Below are positions 31,699 to 43,440 of a stretch of 64,000 nucleotides of DNA, piece by piece. The first letter of the stretch is position 1. Every line of letters starts with the position of its first letter. Source of the stretch: Nansenia antarctica (taxonomy: Eukaryota > Chordata > Actinopteri > Argentiniformes > Microstomatidae); the NCBI GenBank assembly GCA_963989245.1, contig OZ022345.1, positions 29,882,870 through 29,946,869 of the forward strand. The letters are read 5' to 3'. Under the pieces are notes generated by a model. The model worked only from the letters and a program-made list of their open reading frames with translations, searched no databases and had not been told where the DNA came from. Both the position numbers and the translations under genes were made by a program.

Positions 31699-33035
31699 TG
31701 GAAGCAGAGCCTCTGGTCACGGCAGTGAGTCCAAGCAGAGTGTCTAGCGTCGCCACACACAGCACACGGCAGGTTATTCAGACCCTCAATCCTGGGGGGG
31801 CTGGGTCTATACTGCTTGTTTGACATGTCCTTAGCAGGAGCAGACTTCTCCACTAGGACTTTCTCTAGCATTGAGATGATACGTTCAAAGGCCTCTGCCC
31901 CCTTGTCTGGGCGAGTATCCTGCTTTTCAGGTGAACACATATCAGTGCCTGACATCTCAACTCTGTTCACTAGCACACCCTCACTGGGCCTTTTACTCAC
32001 GGCTGCGGCAACACCGTTCGAGCACACCTGAGTGTGGAACTCGTCAAGTACATCTTGGACCTCTACAGCAGTCCACTTATCGATCGTCTTTGATCTGAAA
32101 GTCATGGCAAGCTCTTTGGATGGACAGTTCCTGATGAACATACGTGTCACCTCCAGGAGAGGGCACTCAAGTGTTTTACCTTGTTCTTTGAGGCGATCAG
32201 TGGCAACATCTGCAGCTTGATTGAGGCGTAGCCAGTAGTCATACGCAGCCTCACCACACTTCGGCAGCGTGGTGTAGAAGTCGGCTAGGGGGATAGGTGA
32301 ACAGGGAACAGCAGCAAAATGCTTACGTAGAAGACCATAGATGGCCTCTGGGTTTTCAGCGACATTAATGCCACTGCTCCTCGTCCCATACTTCACTACA
32401 TCCTTAGCCCTGCCCCTGAGATGGGTGAATATTTCTTCCGCCTGCTGATCTGCTCTGATGTTCGCCTTTTTCACATAACTCCTCATTATGTCTTCCCACT
32501 CACGCACATTCACTGCGTCCTTATCATCCCCTCTGAACGTTGGAGGCTCCTTCACCCTCCTGTGAGGTACCAACTCGACTTGGGACAGGTCTATACTCTG
32601 GGTGGATGTATCAGTGGGCGTGGTCTGTGCATGCGCAGTGCTAAGAGGAGTAGCATTGAGGTAGCTAAGAGGGGGTAGCGTTGAGTCAAGGCGTGCAAGT
32701 ATGCTATCTGCCAGCTGTAGACCAACATCTCTAATTATGTCACTCATCTGGCTCACTACATTAGGTAACTGGAAAGCAGAGATTGGGGATGGGGCATCAC
32801 TGACCCGTGTGCTCGGTGCATGATCAATGTCGTGGCTCTGAGAAGGAACTGTGTCCCCACTAACTGAAAGGGCCCCAGCAGCATCCTGACTACCCACAAC
32901 ATGAACATCACCCCCCTGAACAGGACTATCATAACTCAACACTGGAATCCCCCTACCTCCACTGAGGAGGATCGCTCTACCCCTCCCAATGCTACTGCTT
33001 AGTGGCGTACTGAACCATCCTGGTCTGTGGCTCAT
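31620..33035 (-). CDS. Gag of the 8.7-kb element
   Basis: A 471-aa frame. The N-terminal 130 residues are Ser/Pro-rich. The middle (about 170-330) is a helical capsid-like region (PPTFRGDDKDAVNVREWEDI, then EIFTHLRGRAKDVVKYG). The C terminus has a CCHC zinc knuckle, CFQCHSPGHPRSKCP, preceded by a second Cys-rich segment CAVCGDARHSAWTHC. It forms the particle and binds element RNA. It overlaps pol by 79 nt. Confidence 0.9.
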   Translation of the reverse strand: MSHRPGWFSTPLSSSIGRGRAILLSGGRGIPVLSYDSPVQGGDVHVVGSQDAAGALSVSGDTVPSQSHDIDHAPSTRVSDAPSPISAFQLPNVVSQMSDIIRDVGLQLADSILARLDSTLPPLSYLNATPLSTAHAQTTPTDTSTQSIDLSQVELVPHRRVKEPPTFRGDDKDAVNVREWEDIMRSYVKKANIRADQQAEEIFTHLRGRAKDVVKYGTRSSGINVAENPEAIYGLLRKHFAAVPCSPIPLADFYTTLPKCGEAAYDYWLRLNQAADVATDRLKEQGKTLECPLLEVTRMFIRNCPSKELAMTFRSKTIDKWTAVEVQDVLDEFHTQVCSNGVAAAVSKRPSEGVLVNRVEMSGTDMCSPEKQDTRPDKGAEAFERIISMLEKVLVEKSAPAKDMSNKQYRPSPPRIEGLNNLPCAVCGDARHSAWTHCRDQRLCFQCHSPGHPRSKCPMQGRAQSAQQGNL

Positions 33036-33296
33036 GTTGAATTACAATTCAAGAAAACAGTACTATACAGACTAATCAGATAAAAGACCAGTAAAGAAAA
33101 ATGTCACCAAAACAGCAATAAAACTAAAATAAATCACAGATCACATTCATTAATTCAACAATCCATTTGTGCATAACATCACCGAATGAACTGAGTTGAA
33201 ACCATACGCCGCCCACCAGACAGCACGCAGGAGCGGTCCAGCAGAGTGATCCAGTAGAGTGGTCCCGGGTCAAGGTGAAGAGTTGACTTCAGGTCC

Positions 33297-33312
33297 ACAG
33301 GTCACGGCACCA
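33297..33312 (-). other. Primer binding site, tRNA-His type
   Basis: On the minus strand, one base after the 5' LTR, TGGTGCCGTGAC matches the complement of the 3' end of vertebrate tRNA-His, the primer also used by HERV-H. The match is 12 nt, judged from memory of the tRNA. Confidence 0.65.
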
Positions 33313-33313
33313 A

Positions 33314-34343
33314 TGTGACGGGGTGTATCTTTTCAAGAATCACTCTCAGCTGGATGGCTCACGTTCATTTATTCTGTCGAAAAATATGTACAGTGCATCA
33401 ACTTCAACTTCATCAACGGAACGTGCAGGGTCATTGGTCTAATTTCGTCTCAGTGGTTAACAATGAACTGACCCATATAGTAGTCACTCACACTACAGAA
33501 ATTATAACAATAATATAAAACAAAAATACAAAATGTGTAGACTACATAAATCTTCACTTGTGTGATCGTATAGTGGTCTCCATTTAACAATAACAACAAG
33601 AAATCATGAACATCAAAATGCATGGAAAAACTGCGCACCCGGAATACACATGGAAAAACCCCGCACCCGGAATACACATGCGCACCACGTGCAACAATGG
33701 CTGCTACCTGACTGCTAGCTAGCTGCGAGCGTGGTGCAAACTCGTGAGGTGGAAAATCCAACCTCCTCATAGAATACAGTCTACTAACAGAACAACAGAC
33801 ATACAATAACACAAAAATAATAATATTACCTGTCGAAAAATATGTACAGTGCATCAACTTCAACTTCATCAACGGAACGTGCAGGGTCATTGGTCTAATT
33901 TCTAAAATGATATTACACACGAACAGTCACATTAGCGTCATCAATGCTAACAACAGAAAACTCATTTTACCAATGCTATGATATGTTCCAAGTAAAATAC
34001 TATACATGGGGAAACTCAAAACAGCTATCTTAATCATCAAACATTCAAATAAAACATAGATACATTAATAATCTCTTAAATTATATGCGATCTCGGACCC
34101 TGCAGAAAACGTGACCTTACCGTCTCAGTGGTTAACAATGAACTGAGGGAGATCACGTTACGTCCCGTGCAAATGCACTGTCCAGCTATATTTACACAGC
34201 ATCCGGGTCACGGACACAGCGTCCGGGTCACGGACACACCCCGGATATACCACGTCATTAAACCCCTACAGGGTGCAGTTTACAATGGCGCAGTTTATAC
34301 CTATTTTAGCTATAATTGAACTTGCCCTTTCTACTCCGTTACA
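33314..34343 (-). repeat. 5' LTR of the 8.7-kb element
   Basis: 1030 bp, differing from the 3' LTR at about five sites (33498 g/c; two acg/aca changes and one gt/at change near 33648-33690; 34095 g/a). It contains the same 156-codon minus-strand frame as the other LTR and the tRNA-His-like phrase at 33562-33577. Confidence 0.93.
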
Positions 34344-34607
34344 CTGGCAAAGGAGCTAGGTGGTGGATCAGCTAACAGCGTTTATGGCGGGGTACCACCA
34401 CCACCAGCTACAACTACAGCGGGAGAGCCATCAGCATCGGCTAGCTGTGTTGGTGTATCAGCAGACATTAGCAAGTCAAAAAATGATTCTTATGTGCCGT
34501 CACTTTAGCAACGACAGTATTGGCAGGGAAAAAAGAAGGGGAGTCGATTTTTTTATTGACAACGGAATTACATGCAGGAAAAACATGCAGCTATAATTCA
34601 GGGAACA

Positions 34608-34818
34608 TTTGAATGAATGAATGAATGAATGAATGAATGAATGAATGAATGGTCTTTATTGTCATTGCTACAGTACAGGTACCAAACAATGACATTTAGG
34701 AGGGGTGGCTCCCCTGGTGTTAGGAAAGAAAAAAAAAACACAAGAAGGGGAGGAGCTGGTTAAAGGCTATGTACACTATCCACTATACTATACTGTACAG
34801 ATAGACGACTAGGGTTGT
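34608..34818 (-). repeat. Rex1 LINE 3' tail, strongly 5' truncated
   Basis: Starts with (GAAT)n and the reverse complement of the Rex1 3' end seen at 18300-18508 and 47900-48112 (ggtctttattgtcattgcta, then ggaggggtggctcccctggt). Ends at actagggttgtcata before a short (TA)n. Confidence 0.88.
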
Positions 34819-35520
34819 CATATATATATATATATTTGGACAATAAGAGACACACGGGAGAAGTACGGGAAAACAGGGCTCATGTGGGTGTCATCAAAGG
34901 TAAGAGTTTGTTTTCTTTAACTCAGCTGATACTCAGCTGTTTACCGAATGCTCCATCTGACTGTGATTTTACTTCTGTAATGTGGTGGGTTGACATAATT
35001 CACGCACGGAACTATGGGTTGGGAGTATTGTTCCGTCCGCAGTTGAGTGTGTACTACCCAAGTTGTTTAGTCTGTTCTATTTACTGCTTGAGTGTGTTGT
35101 TGACAATCGTTCATGTCCTTCATTAAACGTTTAGCTTTGTCATTTGATACGCCGCCTACGACTCCCGTCTCTCGGCACTACAGTAAACAGTTAATCAGTA
35201 ACATTAGCCACTTTTGTGCTCATGTAGGCCTACTTCGTATTATATTATAGCTGATGATCTTTGTGTGTGTGTGTATGTGACTGTCAGTCACAAGTTTATA
35301 TTCTGTATATTTTGTTTATTTTATTTTTGCCATCCTCCCTCTAGTTTTGGTTGAAATTAGGTCGTTGTTTTGAGCGAGCGTGTGCGTTTCATGCACGTGC
35401 ACGCGGAAAAAAATTGCGCGCGTAGCGGACAGGGCTATCCGCCACTAATGGAAAAATTCCTGGAGGAAACACTGCACCTATATTATATTTGAATATGATG
35501 ACCGGAATTTCTCCCGTTTG
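34819..35520. other. Unassigned, possibly an old LTR fragment
   Basis: Starts with a short TA run. The block ending ctcccgtctctcggcactac at 35163-35182 has the look of an LTR U5 end, preceded by a cattaaa signal. No partner copy exists in the window. 35390-35470 shares the phrase ccgccactaat with 24045. Confidence 0.35.
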
Positions 35521-35528
35521 TCCGACAC

Positions 35529-36111
35529 TAGGGCTGGGACGACGCGTCGACGTAGTCGACGTAATCGACTACGTCAATACGTCGACTTGCGTAATGTGCG
35601 TCGCAAAAAATTATTAAAAATCTAGCTGCAATTGCGGCACTGCGCCGACGTGGTGGCGGGGGCGCTGTTTCGCAAATAAGTTAGCTTTCGTTTTTGCTAG
35701 CGAAATAGCTGATAGTATGTTGACTGCTCAAGGAGAATACATATTTGAAAGTACAGAATGCCTGAGAGCCTTATATTGCATTATATTACATTATATTTTG
35801 AATGGTCATCTGGTGCCTGAATATTGTGTTTTCCTATACATAAATAATGACATTTCCACCCTAAATTGATGCAGAAAGGGTACAAATTGGTGCATATCAA
35901 TTCACCAGAATGCAAGAAAATAAGTGTTTGATGTTTAAGGACCCCCAGACAGCCCTGCTTCATGGGTCCCCCCCGATGTCAAACACCACTGGTACCACCT
36001 CCGCCTCATTTTGAGCCAGGAAAAACCCTGATGGCCATGTTGGCATTCAAGTTGGCTAAACATAGCAGTGAGTCTGCCCTGTGTCTGGGGCTGTTTGACA
36101 GAGGCAGTTAC

Positions 36112-36205
<94 letters not shown>

Positions 36206-36377
36206 CAGAGAGAGACAATACAGCCATTATTTTGGGGAAAATTAAGTGATACTTTAATCGAACAGTAAAAAAATTACCGTTAGACTAATCGTTAAATTAG
36301 TCGTTAGACCAATCGACTAATCGAAAAAATAATCGCTAAATTAATCGTTAGAAAAATAGTCGTTTGGGACAGCCCTA
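35529..36377. mobile_element. Non-autonomous hAT with perfect 8-bp duplication
   Basis: Ends TAGGGCTGGGACGACG and GTTTGGGACAGCCCTA. The target duplication TCCGACAC is at 35521-35528 and 36378-36385. Subterminal CGTCGAC and ATCGACTA repeats are present. An (AGT)n run fills 36112-36204. No transposase frame remains. Confidence 0.9.
36112..36204. repeat. (AGT)n microsatellite inside the hAT
   Basis: Thirty or so perfect AGT units. Poly-Ser and poly-Val frames over it are artefacts. Confidence 0.97.
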
Positions 36378-36756
36378 TCCGACACATTGAAATCTTCCCG
36401 GACACGTTGACCGGCACCAATGTGTTCTAACAGAAACCCTGGTACCTACTGTTACGGGTCTACTTAGATCGATGCCATCAGCTATCGACTTGTTTGGTTG
36501 TTTCTGCATGACCCGTGTGTAGGTGCTTGTTCCCCTCACTTTGATATTACATGGCTGAACTTGATACACGTCTCTGTCATCATTGCTGCATCATACACAA
36601 ACATGGTGTCAGAAGCTGCTGAACTCACGTTAGCTGAATATTAGATAATATGAAGTGAGTACAGGTAGAATAGTCAATGTCAGGATCGGAATCAAGTGAT
36701 TCGGAATTTCGGATACTTTAGAAGACGAGACAAGTCAGCGAGCAACGATAGCTAGC

Positions 36757-39462
36757 ATGGCAGCCATTACTTTTCCACCCCCTTCACCCATGAGCTTCAC
36801 GAGCGTCAATTGGGACATATTCCGGGCCGAATATGGGGACTATGTCATCGTTACTGGCATAGCTGAAAAGGACAAGAAAATCCAGGCTGCAACTCTGAGG
36901 ACCATGATGGGAAGTGAATGCAGACATATATACCGTCACACCTTAAATCTTTCCGAAGAGGATCAGGGGGATGCTGCGGTCATACTGGCCGCGTTGGAGA
37001 AGTATTTCAAACCTACCAAGAACACAATATATGAAAGGTACGTCTTCGGGAGCTGCAAACAGGAGGAAGGAGAATCTATAGACGGTTTTGTGACCAGGCT
37101 GAGAGAAAGGGCAGCAACCTGTGAGTACGGACAGTTAAGAGATGAGATGATTCGTGACAAAATTGTACTGGGTGTTGGTAACGAGAGCATAAGGCGCAGA
37201 TTGCTTAGAGAAATGCAACTGACGTTGATCACAGCAATTGATATGTGCCGTGCAACGGAGCAGACAGACATTCGTATGAGAGCGATGGAGATAGCGAGTC
37301 CTCCGCACGTAGAAGCGGTGCTCGCCGTTGCTAGGCAACAATCTAGGCAACAACAATCCAGGCAAAACCAATGGAGGCAGAGCAATTCACCCAGAGCTGT
37401 AGACGCAGGCTATGCATGTAAATACTGTGGCAACTCGCATGCAAGGGGCAGATATCACTGCCCAGCATTCGGAACACAATGCAAATCATGTGGAGTAAAT
37501 AATCACTTTGTTAAAGTGTGTCAGAAAAGCAAAAGACCCACTGAGGGAAAGATACACTGCATGGAAAATACAGCTGAGAGCTCAGAACAAAACAGTGAGG
37601 AAGACATATACATGCATGAGTCAATTGGTGCAGTGCAAGCCAAAGGGAAGAAATGGTTTGTAACATTACGTTTTCACAACAAGCCACAGCAATGTCAGTT
37701 GGACTCTGGAGTGACATGCAATGTAATGAGCCTTCATGACAAGAAAAGGCTGGCACCCAACGCACCACTCTGCCCAAGTGAGGCTAGACTAAAGCTGTAC
37801 TCCGGGGAAACACTGAGCTCCATAGGTATCTTTGAGACAGAATGTAGAGTAAGAGGTCAAACATACAAGCTCTCATTTGAAATAGTTAAGTCTAGTCAAA
37901 ATCCTCTCCTGTCAGGCTCTACCTGTGAAAGCCTAGGTCTCATGCAGTTCACAATCCCTGAGGACGTGCTCAAAGTGGAACATGCACAGCCTGGAGCCCT
38001 AACCAAGGAGCAGCTGACTAACAAATACAGTGATGTATTCAACTCACCTGTGGAATCTCTACCCGGGGAGGTCCACTTTGACCTAGATCCCAGGGTTCCT
38101 ACAGTTCAATGTGCCCCTCGCAATGTTCCCATTGCAATGAAAGCAGCAGTCAAAGCCCAGCTGGACAAGTACGAGGCTAACGGCCACATGGCGCCGGTCA
38201 CAGACCCAACTGATTGGATCAGCAACATGGTTATTGTAAAAAAACCTGACAAGCTCAGACTATGTATGCCTACTCTGGATGATGTCCTGTACAAACTACC
38301 GAAGGCAAGAGTATTCACCTTAGTGGATGCCCGAGATGCATTTCTACAATGCAGACTTGACTACGAGAGCAGCCTCATGACCACATTCTGGACCCCCTGG
38401 GGGAGGAAACGCTGGCTTAAGCTACCATTCGGAGTGTCTGTGGCACCCGAGGTGTATCAGCGAAAACAACATGAGCTCCTGGCTGGACTCAAGGGCATCG
38501 AGCCCATCCGGAGTTGTGGGGACACAGACAAAGAGGCTGAGAGTGACCATGATGTAAAGCTTTTGGCACTGATGGAACGCTGCCGTGAGGTCAAGCTGCG
38601 GCTAGGGTTGAAGAAACTGCAGTTCAAAGTAGCTGAGGTCCAGTTTCACGGCCACATCCTCTCATCCACAGGGCTGAAGCCTGACGCAGAAAAGGTGAGG
38701 GCCATCATCGAAATGCCCAATCCAACTGACGCAAAAGGGGTGCAGCGTCTGATTGGCTTTGCCAACTACTTGGCCAAATTCATGCCACACTTATCAAGTG
38801 TCTGTGAGCCGTTGCGACGCTTGCTGGACAAGGAAACCCCTTGGCATTGGCTACCCAAACACGAGGCGGCAGTTCAAGAACTCAAGTCTCTAGCTACAAC
38901 CATGCCTGTCCTGCGCTACTATGATGTGACCAAGCCAATCACAGTCCAGAGCGACGCCAGCCAGAATGGTCTCGGATGCTGCCTCATGCAGGAAGGACAG
39001 CCCATCACGTTCGCTTCGAGAGCTCTTACCCCCACAGAAAAGAACTACGCACAGATTGAGAAAGAGTGTCTCAGCATCGTCTTCGCCTGTCAGAGGTTTC
39101 ACTACTATCTATATGGCCGCGACCTGATCACAGCGGAGACAGATCATAAGCCCCTAATCTCCATTTTCAGCAAACCTCTCCTCAACGCTCCCAAGAGGCT
39201 TCAGAGCATGCTCATGACCTTACAGAACTACAGTCTGACGGTCATCTACAAACCAGGGCCTGAAATGTTCATCAGCGACACGCTCAGCAGAGCAACAGCA
39301 GGATGCACCGGCAGAGGAACAACCTACCAGCGGCACGCTATCTGCTCCCTGCAACAAGAGCAAGAGGAGATACAGCATGTGAACCAGGCAGACTACTTGA
39401 ATGTAAGTGACCAGCGTCTCGAACAAATCAGGCTGCACACCAGGGACGTGCCGTCCATATAA
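36757..39462 (+). pseudogene. Gag-pol of the short-LTR element, RT catalytic loop deleted
   Basis: A 901-aa open frame. Gag capsid region at residues 1-190. Two Cys-rich knuckles at about 220-255 (CKYCGNSHARGRYHC, CKSCGVNNHFVKVC). Protease CQLDSGVTCNVMS at about 313-325. Reverse transcriptase from about 440 (VFTLVDARDAFLQCRLDYES, LPFGVSVAPEVYQRKQHELL). RNase H from about 735 (TVQSDASQNGLGCCLMQEG, TETDHKPL-type, ISDTLSRA). Two in-frame gaps are evident against the family. One lies at KLRLCMPTLDDV, where the strand leading into the conserved MPT motif is missing. The other lies at GIEPIRSCGDTDKEA, where the catalytic xxDD segment should be. RT must be inactive. The frame ends in DNA of the inserted hAT. 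Confidence 0.88.
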
Positions 39463-40553
39463 GCAGGGTAAGCAGTGCTTACCCAACGAAAAAAGAAAAA
39501 AGGAAAATATTAAAATAAAAGTGCACGTAACCGTTTGTTTTCATTAAAAGAGTCGTATTTTAGGTCCCAGGGCAGCAGGAGTCATTCATTTTGACGTTGC
39601 ATTTTTAGCGCCACCTGTAGGAGTAAAGCACTCCCTACTCTGCTTTGCATATAAGCACTCCTCTCTCTGCTTTCCCTCGCGTACATTCGAATGCGTGAAA
39701 ATGTATTTTTTATTTTTTTCCGATGCCTCAGCCAGCTGTTTAATGTGACCAGGGTAAGCATGCTTACAGCCAATCAGAGTAGGTCTTTCATTCCGATAAG
39801 AGCTACTGATTGGCTCTTATCACTTTCAAGTTCACTTAACATTTCACCTCTCGCCCGGCAGAATAGCTTATGCCAGCTAGCTCAAACGATCTAAATAATA
39901 ATAATCAATAAGGATAACTTGCTTGATTTTGTGAATATGGACATTACTGTCAGCGACCTAAAGGGATTTCGTAGACTGGACTGGACTGGAAAAACACAAC
40001 TACTGGCTAAAGGCCGCCCGGCCGCTCGCTCACCGATGTTCACACCCAAAAAGGGAGAGTCGCCAGCGGCTACAGCAAGCCTGGTATGAGCGGTTTATAT
40101 GATGTATATGATTCGCGAGGCTGGTGGCGATCTGTGCTTGTTTATATGGTTTGAGTACTTTGAGAGGGAGGGTCTGTGATGTGATGTCAAGTGCCTGTGT
40201 GACAAAGTGTGAAAAGAAAGTGTGTTGTGTTTACTATGGAGGATGGAAACGGTGTGTGTCTGTGTTGTGCGTGTGTGCGTGTGCGATGTTGAAACTGGAC
40301 TTGTAGATTTCAGTAGGTTGGCTACTTGAAAAGATCTTTGAACAATGAGCACCCCTGATATAGTCGAAACTGGCAACTGTTTTTTTTGTTTTTGGTAATC
40401 TGATCACAAAGTGACACTACAGTTTATTAGCGGGTTCTAGGGCATCAAAATTGCATTTCCTTGAAACTGCGTTCACTGATAGCGTGTATGTGTAATTACG
40501 TGTATTTCTATATCTTATGCTTACCCAATCTAAAAGCTCACGGCACGTGCCTG
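39441..40553. mobile_element. hAT-type element inserted in gag-pol
   Basis: Ends CAGGGACGTGCCGT and CACGGCACGTGCCTG. The 8-bp duplication CTGCACAC is at 39433-39440 and 40554-40561. Subterminal GCTTACCCAA occurs in both arms. There is no transposase. The hAT must be younger than the LTR element that it interrupts. Confidence 0.9.
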
Positions 40554-41855
40554 CTGCACACTGACTGAGATGAATGCCTGCAGGCACTTAAGTCCACAGT
40601 TCTCATAGGCTGGCCAGATGTGAGAGAAGAAGCACCTCTCATTACGAGAGAATACTGGCCTTACAGAGATGAAGTCAGTGTACAGAACGGTGTTCTATTC
40701 CGGGGGCAGAAAGTCATCATCCCAAAATCACTACGCCCAGAGATGCTTACGCACATTCATTCAAGTCACACAGGAGGAGACGCATGCTACCGACATGCTC
40801 GAGAGACATTGTACTGGCCAAACATGCAGGCAGAGATAAAGGATTTTGTGGGCACCTGCTCAACCTGCAACGAGTATGCTCACAAACAGCAAAAGGAGAC
40901 CATGCTCTCACATGAACTGCCCACCAGGCCGTGGCAAATTCTGAGCATGGACCTGTTCAGTCATAGGCAGAAGGACTATCTTATTATAGTCGACCACTAT
41001 TCTGACTTTTGGGAAGTTGAGCTCCTCCCTGACTTATCTGCAGAGACAGTCATCAAGCGATGTAAGGCACAGTTCGCTCGGCATGGCCAGCCAGAGAGGG
41101 TCATCACAGACAATGGCCCACAATTTACCTCTCAGTTCTCACGTTTTGCCTCTGAATGGGAGTTTGAGCATGTGACCTCCTCTCCAAGGCACCCGAAAGC
41201 AAACGGCAAGGCAGAGTCGGCCGTCAAGATTGCAAAGAATTTGCTGCGCAAGGCTATGCGTGACAGTGACGACCCCTGGAAGGCCATACTACACTGGAGA
41301 AATACTCCCACCGAAAGCATGGACAGCAGCCCGGCACAACGTCTCATGTCTCGTCGGCTGAAGACCTCTATTCCAGTGACAAACAAGCTGCTGGAACCAG
41401 TCGTTGTGGTAGGAGTCACTGAAAAGCTGCGCCACAGGAGGCAGCTTGCCAAGTCTTTCTATGACCGGTCCGCCCGGGACCTGCCGGAGCTGGCAGTCGG
41501 GGAAACCGTCCGAATGAAGCCTCTGCCTAGTGACAACACTGGCATCTGGAGGGCTGGGACCTGCCTCCGCAGGGTTGCACTGAGATCGTACCTGGTGGAT
41601 GTCGACGGCTCCCTCTATCGACGCAACAGGGTGGACCTCAGAATAGCCGAGCCGACTGCTACTCCGACCTACGAAGAGAATGACCCTGTGCCAGAGAGTA
41701 CCGCTGCAGAGGCTCCCCCAACTGTGGCCGAGCCGAGCCCGGTCAGGTTCACACCTAGGACCTCACCTAGTCCAATTGGCACAGCACCATTTGAGGGACG
41801 CGCATACACTAGGGCTGGACGGCTGTCTAAGCCACCTGTGAGACTCAATTTGTAA
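40554..41855 (+). pseudogene. Integrase part of the short-LTR element
   Basis: Resumes after the hAT. A single TGA lies near 40567 and then the frame is open to 41855 (411 codons from the Met at 40620). It shows the zinc finger (HIHSSHTGGDACYRHARETL, CSTCNEYAH), the integrase core (ILSMDLFSHRQKDYLIIVDH, VITDNGPQFTSQFSRFASEW, PKANGKAESAVKIAKNLLRK) with all three acidic residues, and a C-terminal tail. It is in the same register as the upstream gag-pol once the insertion is discounted. Confidence 0.9.
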
Positions 41856-42200
41856 CCTAAACTATATAGGGCTGTTGCCATAATAAAAAAATAAAAAATA
41901 AAAAAAGGAAAAAGGAAAGACACAGAGAATACAGAAGTTAACAAAGACTGTTGTTACATTTTATATAAGAACAAACTTGTTATTCTTGCACTAGATTACT
42001 TTTGCACTAAGTTCTAAGGTGTTTGTGTTCACTTGGAAAAGGAGGATGTTACGGGTCTACTTAGATCGATGCCATCGGCTATCGACTTGTTTGGTTGTTT
42101 CTGCATGACCCGTGTGTAGGTGCTTGTTCCCCTCACTTTGATATTACATGGCTGAACTTGATACACGTCTCTGTCATCATTGCTGCATCATACACAAACA

Positions 42201-42815
42201 CCTACCTCTAACCCGGGGTGAAACCCTGATACCTACCCCTAACCCTGGGTGAAACCCTGATACCTACCTCTAACCCTGGGTGAAACCCTGATACCTACCT
42301 CTAACCCTGGGTGAAACCCTGATACCTACCTGTAACCCTGGGTGAAACCCTGGTACCTACCTCTAACCCTGGGTGAAACCCTGGTACCTACCTGTAACCC
42401 TGGGTGAAACCCTGGTACCTACCTGTAACCCTGGGTGAAACCCTGATACCTACCTCTAACCCTGGGTGAAACCCTGATACCTACCTCTAACCCTGGGTGA
42501 AACCCTGATACCTACCTCTAACCCTGGGTGAAACCCTGATACCTACCTCTAACCCTGGGTGAAACCCTGATACCTACCTCTAACCCTGGGTGAAACCCTG
42601 ATACCTACCTCTAACCCTGGGTGAAACCCTGGTACCTACCTCTAACCCTGGGTGAAACCCTGGTACCTACCTCTAACCCTGGGTGAAACCCTGATACCTA
42701 CCTCTAACCCTGGGTGAAACCCTGGTACCTACCTCTAACCCTGGGTGAAAGCCTGGTACCTACCTCTAACCCTGGGTGAAACCCTGGTACCTACTTCTAA
42801 CCCTGGGTGAAAGCT
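42201..42815. repeat. 31-bp minisatellite
   Basis: About 20 copies of CCTACCTCTAACCCTGGGTG plus AAACCCTGATA (or GGTA). One partial unit (gaaaccctggtacctac) lies at 36433-36449, left of the LTR element, so the array was split by that insertion. Confidence 0.95.
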
Positions 42816-43440
42816 GAAGCAATCCTGGAAAGGGGGCAAAAGCACTTGACTCCTAGGACATTTTCTGACACTTTTATAGCCATAAAGCAACATAAATCCA
42901 GGCGGAATGTTTTATTAATAATCAATAATAGGGTTAAAAGGGTTAAGTGGCCAACATTGGCCTTGTTAGCCAGGTAGAAAACATTTACTAAGAAAGACAC
43001 AACCTCGACGGTTTTGCAGAGGAAACACGATGAACAGCTCACCTACACGACGTCTGGTTGGAACACAGAAACGTTTTTGATTCAATTACAATTAATTTAG
43101 TTAGTTAGATTAGATTAATTTAGTTAGTTGCAGCTGTTGAAGAGACACAGGAGTAGTTTGGTAGCGGCCGTTGTCTTCGAGAGCGCCCGCGTGACTGACA
43201 CTAATGTCCAATCATCTTCTTCTTCTTTTCGATTTGAATGGCGGTTTGCGACCAACTTGAGGCGCATTACCGCCACCTACCGGACTGTGTTTGGACGGTA
43301 TATTTGACAGTGAAAACGTAAAAATTAAAGAAGGGGGGGGGGGGTGTTAAATCTTGTCTATCAACCCAGTATCTTTCAAATACTGAATTACCTGTTTGTC
43401 CATTTTGATTGCATTTCCTAATGAACTCTCCACAGTATCA
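42816..43440. other. Unassigned DNA with a retroposon-like segment
   Basis: 43236-43292 (aatggcggtttgcgaccaac, gcattaccgccacctaccgg) is a common fish retroposon tail. A poly-G run is at 43334-43344. The rest is AT-rich without frames. Confidence 0.45.

Larger units (their letters stand above)
25624..34343 (-). mobile_element. Complete young Ty3/gypsy-type LTR retrotransposon
   Basis: LTRs 25624-26653 and 33314-34343 are each 1030 bp and differ at about five positions seen by eye (roughly 0.5 %), so insertion was recent. Flanking duplication CTGG. Coding sense is minus: gag 33035-31620, protease/RT/RNase H 31698-29074, integrase 29089-26998. The primer site (on -, next to the 5' LTR) is TGGTGCCGTGAC, matching the 3' end of tRNA-His over 12 nt. 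A purine-rich tract lies at 26654-26670. Domain order PR-RT-RH-IN is Ty3/gypsy-like. Two frame changes in pol make this copy probably non-autonomous, unless they are sequence errors. Confidence 0.93.
25533..34510 (+). pseudogene. Transposase-like N-terminal frame split by an LTR element
   Basis: A start codon at 25534 opens a frame reading MDGFFKKKDVPDTSNIAEAS in one register, which is interrupted at 25623 by the 8720-bp LTR element. After the right LTR (34344) the same register continues through a Ser/Ala/Pro-rich stretch and ends at a TAG near 34505. The FFKKK start with a Ser-rich linker is typical of hAT/ZMYM6-like transposase-derived proteins. No zinc finger or catalytic domain follows. 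The CTGG at both junctions is the 4-bp target duplication. It was probably already a pseudogene when hit. Confidence 0.5.
36450..42200 (+). mobile_element. Young LTR retrotransposon with short (154-bp) LTRs
   Basis: LTRs 36450-36603 and 42047-42200 differ at one site (catcAgct/catcGgct). The 5-bp duplication CCTAC is at 36445-36449 and 42201-42205. A primer site begins TGGTGTCAGAAGC right after the 5' LTR (tRNA not assigned). A polypurine tract lies at 42034-42046 (ggaaaaggagga). The coding region is a single gag-pol frame cut by a hAT at 39441-40553. It landed in a 31-bp minisatellite. Short LTRs and a fused gag-pol fit a mag/SURL-like Ty3 lineage. Confidence 0.92.

Noticed and set aside
36068..36268. 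Poly-Ser/poly-Val frames
   Set aside because: Trinucleotide AGT repeat inside a non-autonomous hAT.
42201..42815. Possible CRISPR-like array of regular repeats
   Set aside because: Units are contiguous with no unique spacers; it is a eukaryotic minisatellite.
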